Positions 26,928 through 36,224 of a stretch of DNA of 64,000 nt are shown one piece after another. Source of the stretch: Rhodobiaceae bacterium (GTDB lineage Bacteria > Pseudomonadota > Alphaproteobacteria > Rhizobiales > Tepidamorphaceae); contig JACKJR010000006.1 in assembly GCA_020637855.1 (NCBI GenBank), positions 62,001 to 126,000 of the forward strand, read 5' to 3'. A program made the position numbers and the translations under genes. The notes under the pieces were generated by a model. That model made no database searches and was not told the DNA's origin. It saw only the letters and a list, made by a program, of their open reading frames with translations. Within the stretch, counting starts at the first letter, position 1. Every line of letters begins with the position of its first letter.

Positions 26928-27541
26928 GGCTGCTTGCCTGTCAGCTCGTTGCGGTTGCGCGCGAACCAGAGCAGGGCGATCGCCGTATAGCCGTTCCTGA
27001 TTTGACCGCCATCCAGTGCGGCCAGTGCCTCGTCCGGATCGGCGAGGAAAGGCCTGATCACTTCGGTTTCGGATACGACGCCGGTTTCTTCGGGCAGTTG
27101 CGAAGCGTCCACCTCGGCGAAATAGAGATGCCCGCGCTCGGCGATGAACCCGGCAGACGGCACGAAATCCATGGCATGCTTCAATGATCGTGCCGTCAGA
27201 TGAGTTTCCTCGGTCAGTTCGCGCCGCGCCGTTTCCGCAAGGTCCTCGCCTTCATCAACGAGGCCTGCGGGAATTTCCACCATCTCGCCGCCACCGCCGG
27301 TCAGATGCGCGCCAAGCCGGAACTGGCGCAGCAGTACCAGCTTGTTACGCACCGGATCGTAGGGAATGATCGCCACGACATGGCCGATTTCGAACAGGTA
27401 GCGTTCCTGTTCGACCGCGCTTCCGTCGAGCCGGTGAAGCCTGACCATATGGCGCGCCAGCGGACGGAAGCCATCGAAGGCCACGGTCCGCTGCGTCGTC
27501 ACGTCGAGATCGGCATCGGCGATTTGATTGCGCCGGCTCAT
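26924..27541 (-). CDS. Nudix hydrolase, ADP-ribose pyrophosphatase-like
   Basis: A 205-residue Nudix enzyme resembling ADP-ribose/nucleoside-diphosphate-sugar pyrophosphatases. The Nudix box is GLVDEGEDLAETARRELTEE followed by THL; the RExxEE metal-binding core is intact, but the usual glycine after it is a histidine. The segment GGGGEMVEIPAGLVDEGE and the later PSAGFIAERGHLYFAE fit the ADP-ribose subgroup. Overlaps (ATGA) tie it to both yejF upstream and ghrA downstream. Substrate could be a sugar nucleotide; its presence in a peptide-import operon is unexplained. Confidence 0.86.
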   Translation of the reverse strand: MSRRNQIADADLDVTTQRTVAFDGFRPLARHMVRLHRLDGSAVEQERYLFEIGHVVAIIPYDPVRNKLVLLRQFRLGAHLTGGGGEMVEIPAGLVDEGEDLAETARRELTEETHLTARSLKHAMDFVPSAGFIAERGHLYFAEVDASQLPEETGVVSETEVIRPFLADPDEALAALDGGQIRNGYTAIALLWFARNRNELTGKQP

Positions 27542-29169
27542 TGCGCCACGACGCCTTCCGGTGCTGCCTCGATATCGAAGGCGGCCGCCATCAGCGCCTT
27601 GGTGTAATCGGTTTCGGGGTGATCAAAGACCTTGTCGGCGGGGCCGGATTCCACCACTTCGCCCATGCGCATGACGATGATCTCGTTGGCGAGCGCCCGG
27701 ACCACCTTCAGGTCGTGCGAGATGAACAGATAGGCGAGATTGCGCTTCTTCTGCAGGTCGCGCAGCAGGTCGACGATCTGCGCCTGAACGCTCATGTCAA
27801 GCGCGCTTGTGGGTTCATCCAGCATGATGAAGCGTGGCTCCAGAACGAGCGCGCGGGCAATCGCGATGCGCTGGCGCTGACCGCCGGAAAACTCGTGCGG
27901 ATAACGGTCCATGGTCGCAGGGTCCAAGCCGACTTCCTTCAGCGCGCTAGCCACTCGCCTGCGCCGTTCCTCGCGCGTGAGGCCGGCGCCGTGAACGTTC
28001 AGCCCCTCCGAAACGATATCGGCGATCGACATGCGCGGGCTGAGCGACCCGAACGGATCCTGGAAGACGATCTGGATATCCTTTCGCAATGGCCGCATCT
28101 GCTTGAACGACTTGTCGTCGATCGCGCCGCCTTCGAACCGAATGTTTCCCTCGCTTGAAATCATCCGCGTCAGCGCAAGGCCCAGCGTCGTCTTGCCGGA
28201 ACCCGATTCACCGACGACCCCGAGCGTCTGCCCGGCGCGAACCGTGACATCGATGCCATCCACGGCCTTGATGTGGCCGACGGTGGAACGGAAGAAACCA
28301 CGCTTGATCGGGAACCAGACCTTCACGTCGTCACCTTCCATCACGACAGGCGCATTCGTGTCGAGTGGCTGCGGATCACCCTTCGGCTCTGCCGACATCA
28401 GGTGTTTCGTGTAGGTGTGCTTCGGTTTGTCGAAGATTTGTTTCGTGGTGCCCTGCTCGACGATCTCGCCGCCATTCATGACGCAGACCCGGTCGGACAC
28501 CTTGCGCACGATGCCGAGGTCGTGGGTGATCAGCAGGATTGCCATACGGTGTTTCTTCTGCAGCTCGCGCAGCAGCTTCAGGATTTGCGCCTGAACCGTG
28601 ACATCGAGGGCTGTCGTGGGTTCGTCGGCAATCAGCAGGTCGGGTTCGTTGGCGAGCGCCATTGCGATCATGACGCGCTGGCGCTGGCCGCCGGAGAGCT
28701 GATGCGGATAGCTCTGCAGGCGTTGCTCGGGATCGCGGATGCCGACCTGGTCGAGCAGTTCGATGGTTCGTGCGCGGGCATCCAGTCCGGTCAGCCCCTT
28801 GTGCAGCTCGAGGATTTCGCCGATCTGCTTTTCCACGGTGTGCAGCGGATTGAGCGAGGTCATCGGCTCCTGGAACACCATGGTGATGTCGTTGCCGCGA
28901 ACGCTGCGCATCTCGCGGTTGGAGAGCCCCATCAGGTCCTTGCCCTTGAAGGTGATCTTTCCCGATGGGTGTTTGGCGGCTGGATAGGGCAGCAGTTGCA
29001 GCACGGAAAGTGCCGTCACCGATTTGCCGGAACCGGACTCGCCGACCAGCGCGACCGTCTCGGCGGGCCGGATATCGAACGACACATTCTTCACCGCATG
29101 GGTGACATTGCCGGCCTGCGAGAAGTCGACGCTGAGGTTGTCCACGGAAAGGATCGGTTCGCGCTTCAT
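27538..29169 (-). CDS. yejF: Peptide/muropeptide ABC importer ATPase (double NBD)
   Basis: A 543-residue protein with two full ATPase domains, as in YejF. First: Walker A GESGSGKSVTALSVL and signature QLSGGQRQRVMIAMAL, Walker B LLIADEPTTALD. Second: GESGSGKTTLGLALT, EFSGGQRQRIAIARAL, and FIMLDEPTSALD. Start ATG at 29169 gives MKREPILSVDNLSVDF; ten further upstream codons are open but lie inside the CDF gene. The start overlaps the CDF stop (ATGA), and the stop overlaps the Nudix start. It energises uptake through YejB/YejE. Confidence 0.94.
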   Translation of the reverse strand: MKREPILSVDNLSVDFSQAGNVTHAVKNVSFDIRPAETVALVGESGSGKSVTALSVLQLLPYPAAKHPSGKITFKGKDLMGLSNREMRSVRGNDITMVFQEPMTSLNPLHTVEKQIGEILELHKGLTGLDARARTIELLDQVGIRDPEQRLQSYPHQLSGGQRQRVMIAMALANEPDLLIADEPTTALDVTVQAQILKLLRELQKKHRMAILLITHDLGIVRKVSDRVCVMNGGEIVEQGTTKQIFDKPKHTYTKHLMSAEPKGDPQPLDTNAPVVMEGDDVKVWFPIKRGFFRSTVGHIKAVDGIDVTVRAGQTLGVVGESGSGKTTLGLALTRMISSEGNIRFEGGAIDDKSFKQMRPLRKDIQIVFQDPFGSLSPRMSIADIVSEGLNVHGAGLTREERRRRVASALKEVGLDPATMDRYPHEFSGGQRQRIAIARALVLEPRFIMLDEPTSALDMSVQAQIVDLLRDLQKKRNLAYLFISHDLKVVRALANEIIVMRMGEVVESGPADKVFDHPETDYTKALMAAAFDIEAAPEGVVAQ

Positions 29170-30062
29170 GCGTGGGCCTCCACGTGCTTGTCGGCGCAAG
29201 CGCCGAATTCGACTTCCACCGTGGCGTGCTCGATGCCGAAGCGCTCGTGCAGCAGGGACTTGATGGCAACGACGGCGCGCGAAACAGCCGTGTCGGGGAC
29301 AAGTTCCGCATGCAGCGTCGCCATCGGCTTGCTGTCGGTCAGCATCCAGACATGGACATGATGCACGCCTTTCACGTCCGCGATGGCCTCGACGAGCGCG
29401 GGCCCGATCTCACTGGTATCGATCTGCGGTGGTGCGGCTTCGATCAGCACCCGGCCCGCATCGCGCATCACCACATAGCCGCTGCGCAGGATGATCGCCG
29501 CGACCAGCACGGACAGAAGCGGATCAATCGGCGTCCAGCCGGTCAAGATGATCACCGCGCCCGCCGTGATCGCGGCAAGCGAACCGAGCAGGTCGCCCAT
29601 CACATGGGCCGCTGCGGCGCGGATGTTGACATTGTCCTCGCCATGCCCGTGCAGCAGGGCGAAGGCTGCGATGTTGACGCCGAGCCCGAGGATGGCGATC
29701 GCCAGCAGCATGCCGCCGGCAACAGGCACGGGATCGCTGATGCGGTGCCAGGCTTCAACCACGATCCAGATCGCGATCGGCACCAGCGCCAGGCCGTTGA
29801 CGAAAGCGGCCAAAACCTGCAGCCGCCCGAAACCGTAGGAGCGCTTGCCGTCGGCGGGGCGCTTCGCCATCCGGGTTGCGAGGAACGCCAGGCCGAGTGA
29901 CAGGAAATCGGTCACCATGTGTCCGGCGTCGGCCAGCAGCGCCAGCGAACCGGAGACGATGCCGCCGACAACCTCGGCAAACATGAAGCCGCCGATAAGC
30001 AGGCTTGCCAGCAGCAGCCTGCGCTCGTGTCCCTCGCCGCCATGGGTGTGCGCGTGCGCCAT
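29166..30062 (-). CDS. Cation diffusion facilitator (zinc/metal exporter) inside the yej operon
   Basis: A 298-residue CDF exporter of the CzcD/ZitB type. It has a His-rich N-terminus (MAHAHTHGGEGHERR) and six hydrophobic segments. The transport-site motifs are LADAGHMVTDFLSL (HxxxD) and AAAHVMGDLLGSLAA (HxxxD). A cytoplasmic alpha/beta domain (MATLHAELVPDTAVSRAV) and C-terminal HVEAHA complete it. It exports Zn2+ or similar ions with proton antiport. It sits between yejE and yejF with a 7-base gap upstream and an ATGA overlap with yejF, so it is co-translated with an importer subunit, an odd arrangement. Confidence 0.93.
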   Translation of the reverse strand: MAHAHTHGGEGHERRLLLASLLIGGFMFAEVVGGIVSGSLALLADAGHMVTDFLSLGLAFLATRMAKRPADGKRSYGFGRLQVLAAFVNGLALVPIAIWIVVEAWHRISDPVPVAGGMLLAIAILGLGVNIAAFALLHGHGEDNVNIRAAAAHVMGDLLGSLAAITAGAVIILTGWTPIDPLLSVLVAAIILRSGYVVMRDAGRVLIEAAPPQIDTSEIGPALVEAIADVKGVHHVHVWMLTDSKPMATLHAELVPDTAVSRAVVAIKSLLHERFGIEHATVEVEFGACADKHVEAHA

Positions 30063-30069
30063 CGTGCCG

Positions 30070-31245
30070 CTACTCGAACGTCTTGCGCGGATCGAGCGCG
30101 TCGCGCACCGCCTCGCCGATGAAGATCAGCAGGCTCAGCATGACGGCGATGACGAAGAAGCCGGTGAGGCCAAGCCACGGTGCCTGCAGGTTGGACTTGC
30201 CCTGCGCCAGCAGTTCGCCCAGCGACGGCGAGCCGGGCGGCAGGCCGAAGCCGAGGAAGTCGAGCGAGGTCAGCGTCGTGATCGAGCCATTGAGGATGAA
30301 CGGCATGAAGGTCAGCGTCGCGACCATGGCGTTGGGCAGCAGGTGCCGCCACATGATGGTGGCGTTGCGCACGCCGAGCGCGCGTGCAGCCTGCACATAT
30401 TCGAAGTTGCGCGCGCGCAGGAACTCAGCCCGCACCACGCCGACCAGCGCCACCCAGGAAAACAGCAGCAGGATGCCCAGCAGGATCCAGAAGGTAGGTT
30501 CGATGACGGCGGCGATGATGATCAGCAGATAGAGCGCCGGGATCGACGTCCAGATTTCCAGGAAGCGCTGGAAGATGAGATCGACCCAGCCGCCGAAATA
30601 TCCTTGCACCGCGCCCGCCGCGATGCCGACCACCGAGGAGATTGCCGTCAGCACCAGCCCGAACAGCACCGAAAGCCGGAAGCCGTAAATCAGCCGCGCC
30701 ACGACATCGCGCGCCTGGTCGTCAGTGCCCATCAGATGCCAGTTGCCGAAGGTGCAATTGCGGTCGTTGACGCCGTCATCGTATTGCGCGCAGCGGTCTT
30801 CCTTCGACAAGAGCCAGAAAGGCGGCGAGGGAGCGGGTGTCGGTATCTCGTTGTTGACCGTGCGGTACGAGTAACGGATCAGCGGCCAGATCATGGTGCC
30901 GCCGTTGTCGAGGATCAGGTCCTGCACGAAGGGGTCGCGGTATTCCGCTTCGGTCTCGAAATCGCCGCCGAATGCCGTTTCCGGATAGAAGTTGAACACC
31001 GGCATGTAATACGCGCCGTCATGGCGGATCAGGATCGGCTTGTCGTTGGCGATGAACTCCGCGCCAAGGCTCAGTACGAAGAGCACGAGAAAAAGCCAGA
31101 ACGACCAGTAGCCGCGCCGGTTTTTCTTGAAGTTGTTCCAGCGTCTCTGGTTGAGCGGCGACAGGGCGAAAAGGCCGGCACGTAGCGGTGGCGCGCCAGA
31201 AGCATTTTTCGCGTCAGCCTTAAGCCGTTCGGGTGTTGTGTCCAT
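30070..31245 (-). CDS. yejE: Peptide/muropeptide ABC importer permease YejE
   Basis: A 391-residue permease of the OppC/YejE class. After an N-terminal cytoplasmic stretch and helix (GYWSFWLFLVLFVLSLGA) comes a large periplasmic insert typical of YejE (residues about 60-165), then five helices. The ATPase-coupling EAA loop is RALGVRNATIMWRHLLPNAM. Start follows yejB by six bases. With YejB it forms the membrane channel for the peptide importer. Confidence 0.94.
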   Translation of the reverse strand: MDTTPERLKADAKNASGAPPLRAGLFALSPLNQRRWNNFKKNRRGYWSFWLFLVLFVLSLGAEFIANDKPILIRHDGAYYMPVFNFYPETAFGGDFETEAEYRDPFVQDLILDNGGTMIWPLIRYSYRTVNNEIPTPAPSPPFWLLSKEDRCAQYDDGVNDRNCTFGNWHLMGTDDQARDVVARLIYGFRLSVLFGLVLTAISSVVGIAAGAVQGYFGGWVDLIFQRFLEIWTSIPALYLLIIIAAVIEPTFWILLGILLLFSWVALVGVVRAEFLRARNFEYVQAARALGVRNATIMWRHLLPNAMVATLTFMPFILNGSITTLTSLDFLGFGLPPGSPSLGELLAQGKSNLQAPWLGLTGFFVIAVMLSLLIFIGEAVRDALDPRKTFE

Positions 31246-31251
31246 GCGCCT

Positions 31252-32361
31252 TTAGACCTCACGGCTTTCGAAGTCGATGCGCGGGTCGATCCAGGTATAG
31301 GTGAGATCCGAGATCAGGTTCACGATCAGGCCCATCAGCGAGAAGATGTAGAGCGTGGCGAAGACCACCGGATAGTCGCGGTTGACGATCGATTCAAACG
31401 ACAGGAGCCCCAACCCGTCGAGCGAGAAGATGGTTTCGATCAGCAGCGCGCCGGTGAAGAACGATGAAATGAAAGCACCGGGAAAGCCGGCGATGACGAT
31501 CAGCATCGCATTGCGGAATACGTGGCCATAGAGCACGCGGCGCTCGGTCAGTCCCTTCATCCGCGCGGTAATAACGTACTGCTTGCGGATCTCGTCGAGG
31601 AATGAGTTCTTGGTCAGCAATGTTGTCGTCGCGAATGCGCCAAGTGCCATGGCTGTGATCGGCAGCGCCAGGTGCCAGAAATAATCGACGAGGCGCGCCG
31701 GCCATGAAAGTTCGGCCCAGTTGTCGGAGGTCAGCCCGCGTAAAGGGAACCAGTCGAGAAAACTGCCACCGGCGAAAAGCACGATCAGCAGCACCGCGAA
31801 CAGGAAGCCGGGGATCGCGTATCCGATGATGACGATCGCCGAGGTCCAGGTGTCGAAACTGCTGCCGTCGCGCACGGCCTTCGAAATGCCGAGCGGGATC
31901 GAGATCGCATAGGACAGGAATGTCAGCCACAGCCCGAGCGATATCGAGACCGGCATCTTCTCCTTGATCAGGTCGATAACGGAAATGTCGCGGAAATAGC
32001 TCTCGCCGAAATCGAAGCGCAGATAATTGCCGAGCATGAGCAGGAAGCGCTCGTGCACAGGCTTGTCGAAGCCGAACTGTTTTTCCAGTTCCTTGATGAA
32101 CTCCGGATCAAGCCCCTGCGCACCCCGGTATTGCGAGTTGACGGCATCCGCGCCGGCGCTTCCCGGAGCCTGTGCTCCGAAGTCACCACCGGAAGAACCG
32201 CCGACACGCCCGATGGCCGAAACGTCGGTTCCCTGCAACTGTGCGATGATGCGTTCTATCGGTCCGCCTGGTGCGAACTGGATGATGGCGAAGGAAACCA
32301 GCATGATCCCGAGCAGGGTCGGGATCATCAATAATACCCTGCGTGCGATGTAAGCGCCCAT
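31252..32361 (-). CDS. yejB: Peptide/muropeptide ABC importer permease YejB
   Basis: A 369-residue permease of the OppB/YejB class: MGAYIARRVLLMIPTLLGIML is the usual N-terminal helix, followed by QFAPGGPIERI, a long periplasmic loop (about residues 40-130) and five more helices. The coupling loop includes MKGLTERRVLYGHVFRNAML. Length matches YejB. It starts the permease pair 21 bases after the second binding-protein gene. Confidence 0.94.
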   Translation of the reverse strand: MGAYIARRVLLMIPTLLGIMLVSFAIIQFAPGGPIERIIAQLQGTDVSAIGRVGGSSGGDFGAQAPGSAGADAVNSQYRGAQGLDPEFIKELEKQFGFDKPVHERFLLMLGNYLRFDFGESYFRDISVIDLIKEKMPVSISLGLWLTFLSYAISIPLGISKAVRDGSSFDTWTSAIVIIGYAIPGFLFAVLLIVLFAGGSFLDWFPLRGLTSDNWAELSWPARLVDYFWHLALPITAMALGAFATTTLLTKNSFLDEIRKQYVITARMKGLTERRVLYGHVFRNAMLIVIAGFPGAFISSFFTGALLIETIFSLDGLGLLSFESIVNRDYPVVFATLYIFSLMGLIVNLISDLTYTWIDPRIDFESREV

Positions 32362-32382
32362 CGTGTGCGTGCGGTCCCTTCG

Positions 32383-34266
32383 TTAACCTGCCAGGCCGTT
32401 CTGTTTTGCCTTGGCGGCGTCATACCACCATGTGTCGTCCAGGCCGAGGTCGTATCGCGGCTTTTGCTCCGGGTGCGAGTAGACGTCCCAGTAGGCAAGC
32501 GTGTGGACCGGCTTGTACCAGTGCGGCACCCAGTAGCGTCCGGCACGCAGCACCCGATCGAGCGCGCGCGCTGCGGTTATCTGTTCGCCGCGTGATTTGG
32601 CGTCAATGAGGCGGCGGGTCAATTCGTCGACGACCGGGTCCTTGATCCCCGACAGATTACGGCTTCCGGGGACATCGGCATTGTCTGACGTCCAGTAGAC
32701 GCGCACCTCCTCGCCCGGCGTGGCCGGCATGGAAAAGCGTTCGACGACCAGGTCGAAATCATAGTCGACGATACGGCTGCGGTATTGCGAGGCATCGACC
32801 GTGCGCGACCGCGCATCGATGCCGATTGCCTTGAGCCGCTGGATATAGGGCTGCACGACCCGGTCGAAGGTCGGCTCGTCGTTGAGGAACTCGATACGGA
32901 AAACCTCACCGTCCGGCGTGTGGCGAACACCGTCACGAATCTCGTAGCCGGCTTCGTCCAGCAGCCTGGCTGCGGCGCGCTGCAGCCTGCGGTCGCGCCC
33001 TGACCCGTCGGTGACAGGCGGTACATAGGGTTCACCGAACACCTCGCCGGGAACCTGGCCGCGATGCGGCTCCAGCAGGTCGAGTTCCTCCGGCGATGGC
33101 GCGCCTTCAGCCATCATGTCGGAATTCTGGAAGTAGCTCCAGCTGCGCTGGTAGAGGCCGTAGAACAGCGTCTTGTTGGTCCATTCGAAGTCGAACACGT
33201 TGATCATCGCTTCGCGCACACGCGGGTCGGCGAATTTTTTCAATCGCGTGTTGATGAACCACCCTTGCGCGCCCGATGGCGTATCGTCGGGCAGGGTCTC
33301 CAGCCTCACCTTGCCCTCCTTGACGGCGGGAAAGTCATAAGCTGTTGCCCAGACGCGGGAGGTGAACTCCTCGCGCAGACTGTAGGCGCGGCCCTTGAAA
33401 CCTTCGAAGGCAACATCGCGGTCGCGGAAGAACTCGAAGCGGATGTGGTCGAAATTGTACCGGCCGCGGTTGATTGGCAGATCGCGGCCCCAGTAATCCT
33501 CGAAGCGGTCATACTCGATGTAGCGGCCTGCCTCGAGCTGACCGACCCGGTACGGGCCTGAACCAAGTGGCAGGTCGAGGCCGGCTTCCTCGAAATCGCG
33601 GGTCTCGTGAAAAGCTTTCGACAGGATCGGTAAGGTTGCAATCGCCATGGCGAGGCTGACCGGCGTATTCTCTTCCAGCGTGACGGTGAGTGTCTTGTCG
33701 TCCTCGGCTACTGCGCTTTCCATCCGACGGATCGTCTGGCGGATCAGCGCATGGCCCTTCTCCTTCAGGGTTTCAAGCGTGAAGGCCGCATCATGCGCGG
33801 TCAGCGGTGAACCGTCGTGGAACCGCGCCTGCGGCCGCATCGTGAATTGATATCGCCGCTTGTCATCAGCAATCGCGACACTCTCAGCGGCAAGCCCGTA
33901 GATTGCGTCGGGTTCATCGGTCGCACGCCGCATCAGCGAATCGTAGATGATCTCCAGTGCGACCGGCGCATCGCCCTTCTGCACCAGCGTGTTCAGCGTG
34001 TTGAAGGTTGTCGGGTTCTGATTGTAGGCCCATGTCGAAGGCGTACGGGACAGTTTCCCGCCTTTCGGCGCATCGATGTTGACGTAACCGAGCTGCGTAA
34101 AGCCGGGGGCGTACTTCAGTTCGCCGAAGATCGACATGCCATGGCGCGGCGGACCGAACTGCGCCCGAGCCGGCAAGATGCCTGCCGCGGTGATGCAGGC
34201 TGTGGCGGCACCGCCGGCAAGCAACTCCCGGCGATTCAGGTGAAGGAGTGATTTCCCTGACGCCAT
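32383..34266 (-). CDS. Extracellular solute-binding protein, YejA/YepA family (Tat-type signal)
   Basis: A 627-residue family-5 (SBP_bac_5) peptide-binding protein. The N-terminus LNRRELLAGGAATACITAAG is a twin-arginine type signal, so it may be exported folded by Tat. The mature part begins near RAQFGPPRHG and shows FTQLGYVNIDAPKGG, ASTWAYNQN-like start and YPNVDYDFDLVVE-type later blocks. Its length suits large YejA proteins. Agrobacterium uses a pair (YejA and YepA) feeding YejBEF for muropeptides and peptides; this and the neighbour at 34271 look like such a pair, but which is which cannot be decided here. The stop comes 21 bases before yejB. Confidence 0.88.
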   Translation of the reverse strand: MASGKSLLHLNRRELLAGGAATACITAAGILPARAQFGPPRHGMSIFGELKYAPGFTQLGYVNIDAPKGGKLSRTPSTWAYNQNPTTFNTLNTLVQKGDAPVALEIIYDSLMRRATDEPDAIYGLAAESVAIADDKRRYQFTMRPQARFHDGSPLTAHDAAFTLETLKEKGHALIRQTIRRMESAVAEDDKTLTVTLEENTPVSLAMAIATLPILSKAFHETRDFEEAGLDLPLGSGPYRVGQLEAGRYIEYDRFEDYWGRDLPINRGRYNFDHIRFEFFRDRDVAFEGFKGRAYSLREEFTSRVWATAYDFPAVKEGKVRLETLPDDTPSGAQGWFINTRLKKFADPRVREAMINVFDFEWTNKTLFYGLYQRSWSYFQNSDMMAEGAPSPEELDLLEPHRGQVPGEVFGEPYVPPVTDGSGRDRRLQRAAARLLDEAGYEIRDGVRHTPDGEVFRIEFLNDEPTFDRVVQPYIQRLKAIGIDARSRTVDASQYRSRIVDYDFDLVVERFSMPATPGEEVRVYWTSDNADVPGSRNLSGIKDPVVDELTRRLIDAKSRGEQITAARALDRVLRAGRYWVPHWYKPVHTLAYWDVYSHPEQKPRYDLGLDDTWWYDAAKAKQNGLAG

Positions 34267-34270
34267 AAGC

Positions 34271-36133
34271 TCAGTTTGCGCTCTTGATGCGGCCGGCCTT
34301 TTTCTCATCCCACCACCAGTTGTCGGTGGTGAAACGATAGTCCGGCAGGGTTTCGGGCCGCGAAAAACGATCCCAGCGCGCTGTGCGGATGTCGGGCGAA
34401 TAGAACTGCGGTACGACAAAGTGGTTCCACAGCAGCACCCGGTCGAGCGCGCGGCATGCCGCAACCAGTGTCTCGCGGTCCTTGGCGAAAACAATTGCCT
34501 CGACAAGCGCGTCGACCGCCTCGTCCTTGATGCCGATCAGGTTACGGCTGCCGCGCCGGTCGGCGGAAGCGGAAGACCAGTAGTCGCGCTGCTCGTTGCC
34601 GGGCGACAGCGACTGGCCGAAATTGCCTGTCACCACCTCGAAATCGAAACCGTCGGTCCGGGCCTGATATTGCGAGGAATCGACCACGCGGATCGTGGAC
34701 TTGATGCCGAGGCGCTCGAGCGACTGGATGTAGGGTCCAAGGATGCGTTCGCTGTCGGGGCTGACAGTCAGGAATTCGAGCGTCATGGTCTCGCCGTCGG
34801 CGTTCTTCAACACGCGGTCCTGGATCGTCCAGCCAGCTTCCTCGAGCAGCTTCTTGGCTTCGCGCAGGTTGCCGCGCATGGCCTTCGGCCCGCCACCGGT
34901 GGGGTTATGGTACTCGGTGGTGAACACCTCCGGCGGCACCTTGCCGCGCAGCGGCTCCAGCAATTCCAGCTCTTTGGGTCCGGGCAGGCCCCTGGCCTGC
35001 AGGTCGGAATTCTGGAAATAGCTCTCGGTGCGCTTGTACTGGTTGAAGAACACGTTCTCGTTCATCCACTCGAAATCGAAGGCATAGTTGAACGCTTGCC
35101 GAACGCGCGGATCGGAAAACTTCTTCAGCCGGGTATTGAAGACGAAGCCCTGCATCGGCTCGGCCTGCTTCGTCTGGAATGTTTCGGTGACGACATCGCC
35201 ACGTTTGACGGCTGGAAACTCATATTCGGTTGCCCAGCGCTTGGCGCTGTTTTCGACATGGAAGTCGAAACTGTCGGCTTTGAAAGCTTCCACGAGGACA
35301 TTGAGGTCGCGGAAATATTCAACCGTCAGCCGGTCGAAATTGTCCTGACCGGCTTTAACCGGCAGATCCTTGCCCCAATAGTCGCGAACGCGCTCGTATG
35401 CGATGGAACGCCCGGGTTTGATCTCACCGAACTTGTAAGGTCCCGATCCCAGCGGAGGCTCCAGTGTCGATCCCTTGAAGTCGCGCGGATTGCCGTCCTT
35501 GTCCCGCCCCTCCCAATAGGCCTTGGGCAGGATCGGCATCTGGCCGACGATCAGCGGCAATTCCCGGTTTCCCGTTTGGTCGAACGTGAAGGTCACTTCA
35601 TGCGGCGCGGACACGACTGCACCGGTCACATTGCGGTAGTAGGCATTGTAGAAGGGATGTGCTTCCTTCAGTGCCGTCAGCGACCAGACCACATCATCAA
35701 CGGTTACGGGCGTGCCGTCATGCCAGCGCGCTTGCGGCCGCAGGCGGAATGTGGCGGATGAAAAATCATCCGGGTATTTCACCGCTTCCGCGAGAAGTCC
35801 GTACTCGCTGGAAGGTTCATCAGCGGCATCCGTCAGCAGCGTGTCATAGATGATGGTCGAAATCGCCGCCGGGTTGCCCTTGATATTGAAGGGGTTGAGC
35901 GTGTCGAACGTGCCGATGGTTCCGCGCCGTAACGCGCCGCCTTTCGGCGCATCGGGATTGGCATAATCGTAGTGGGAAAAGTCCGCCGGGTATTTCAGCT
36001 TGCCGAACAGGGACAGCCCGTGCCGCCACTCGCTGTCCTGGGCATGTGCCGCAGCCGATACGATCCCGAGAAGACCTGCGGCAATGGCCGCAATGCGCAA
36101 GCTGCGGGAGATCGCACCTGAAAATAATGTCAT
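34271..36133 (-). CDS. Extracellular solute-binding protein, YejA/YepA family (Sec-type signal)
   Basis: A 620-residue family-5 binding protein, the first gene of the importer operon. The N-terminus SLRIAAIAAGLLGIVSAAAHAQ is a conventional Sec signal with cleavage near AHA. The mature protein starts DSEWRHGLSLFGKLKYPADF and has YANPDAPKGGALRRGTIG, like its neighbour's NIDAPKGG block, showing the two are paralogues. The ATG at 36133 was chosen as the start, since earlier open codons do not look like protein. It precedes its paralogue by four bases. A strong palindrome lies in the 91-base gap upstream. Confidence 0.9.
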   Translation of the reverse strand: MTLFSGAISRSLRIAAIAAGLLGIVSAAAHAQDSEWRHGLSLFGKLKYPADFSHYDYANPDAPKGGALRRGTIGTFDTLNPFNIKGNPAAISTIIYDTLLTDAADEPSSEYGLLAEAVKYPDDFSSATFRLRPQARWHDGTPVTVDDVVWSLTALKEAHPFYNAYYRNVTGAVVSAPHEVTFTFDQTGNRELPLIVGQMPILPKAYWEGRDKDGNPRDFKGSTLEPPLGSGPYKFGEIKPGRSIAYERVRDYWGKDLPVKAGQDNFDRLTVEYFRDLNVLVEAFKADSFDFHVENSAKRWATEYEFPAVKRGDVVTETFQTKQAEPMQGFVFNTRLKKFSDPRVRQAFNYAFDFEWMNENVFFNQYKRTESYFQNSDLQARGLPGPKELELLEPLRGKVPPEVFTTEYHNPTGGGPKAMRGNLREAKKLLEEAGWTIQDRVLKNADGETMTLEFLTVSPDSERILGPYIQSLERLGIKSTIRVVDSSQYQARTDGFDFEVVTGNFGQSLSPGNEQRDYWSSASADRRGSRNLIGIKDEAVDALVEAIVFAKDRETLVAACRALDRVLLWNHFVVPQFYSPDIRTARWDRFSRPETLPDYRFTTDNWWWDEKKAGRIKSAN

Positions 36134-36175
36134 TCCAGTCCTCTGCACATGAAAACGATCACATGCAGCGAACAT

Positions 36176-36199
36176 AGGACATCGCCATGGCGATGTCCT
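36176..36199. promoter_or_regulatory. 24-bp perfect palindrome between cycM and the yej operon
   Basis: AGGACATCGCCATGGCGATGTCCT reads the same on both strands (seen as 11-bp arms AGGACATCGCC and GGCGATGTCCT). It lies 43 bases upstream of the first binding-protein ATG. Nearer the gene are two CACATG direct repeats 15 bp apart (36146 and 36161 regions). No T-run follows on either strand, so an operator or an mRNA-end hairpin for cycM are both possible. Confidence 0.6.
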
Positions 36200-36224
36200 G
36201 TCCGCGCGATGGAATGACCAAAAT

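Noticed and set aside
34421..35761. 446-codon plus-strand open frame
   Set aside because: Antisense to the YejA-type gene; the sequence shows no recognisable domain.
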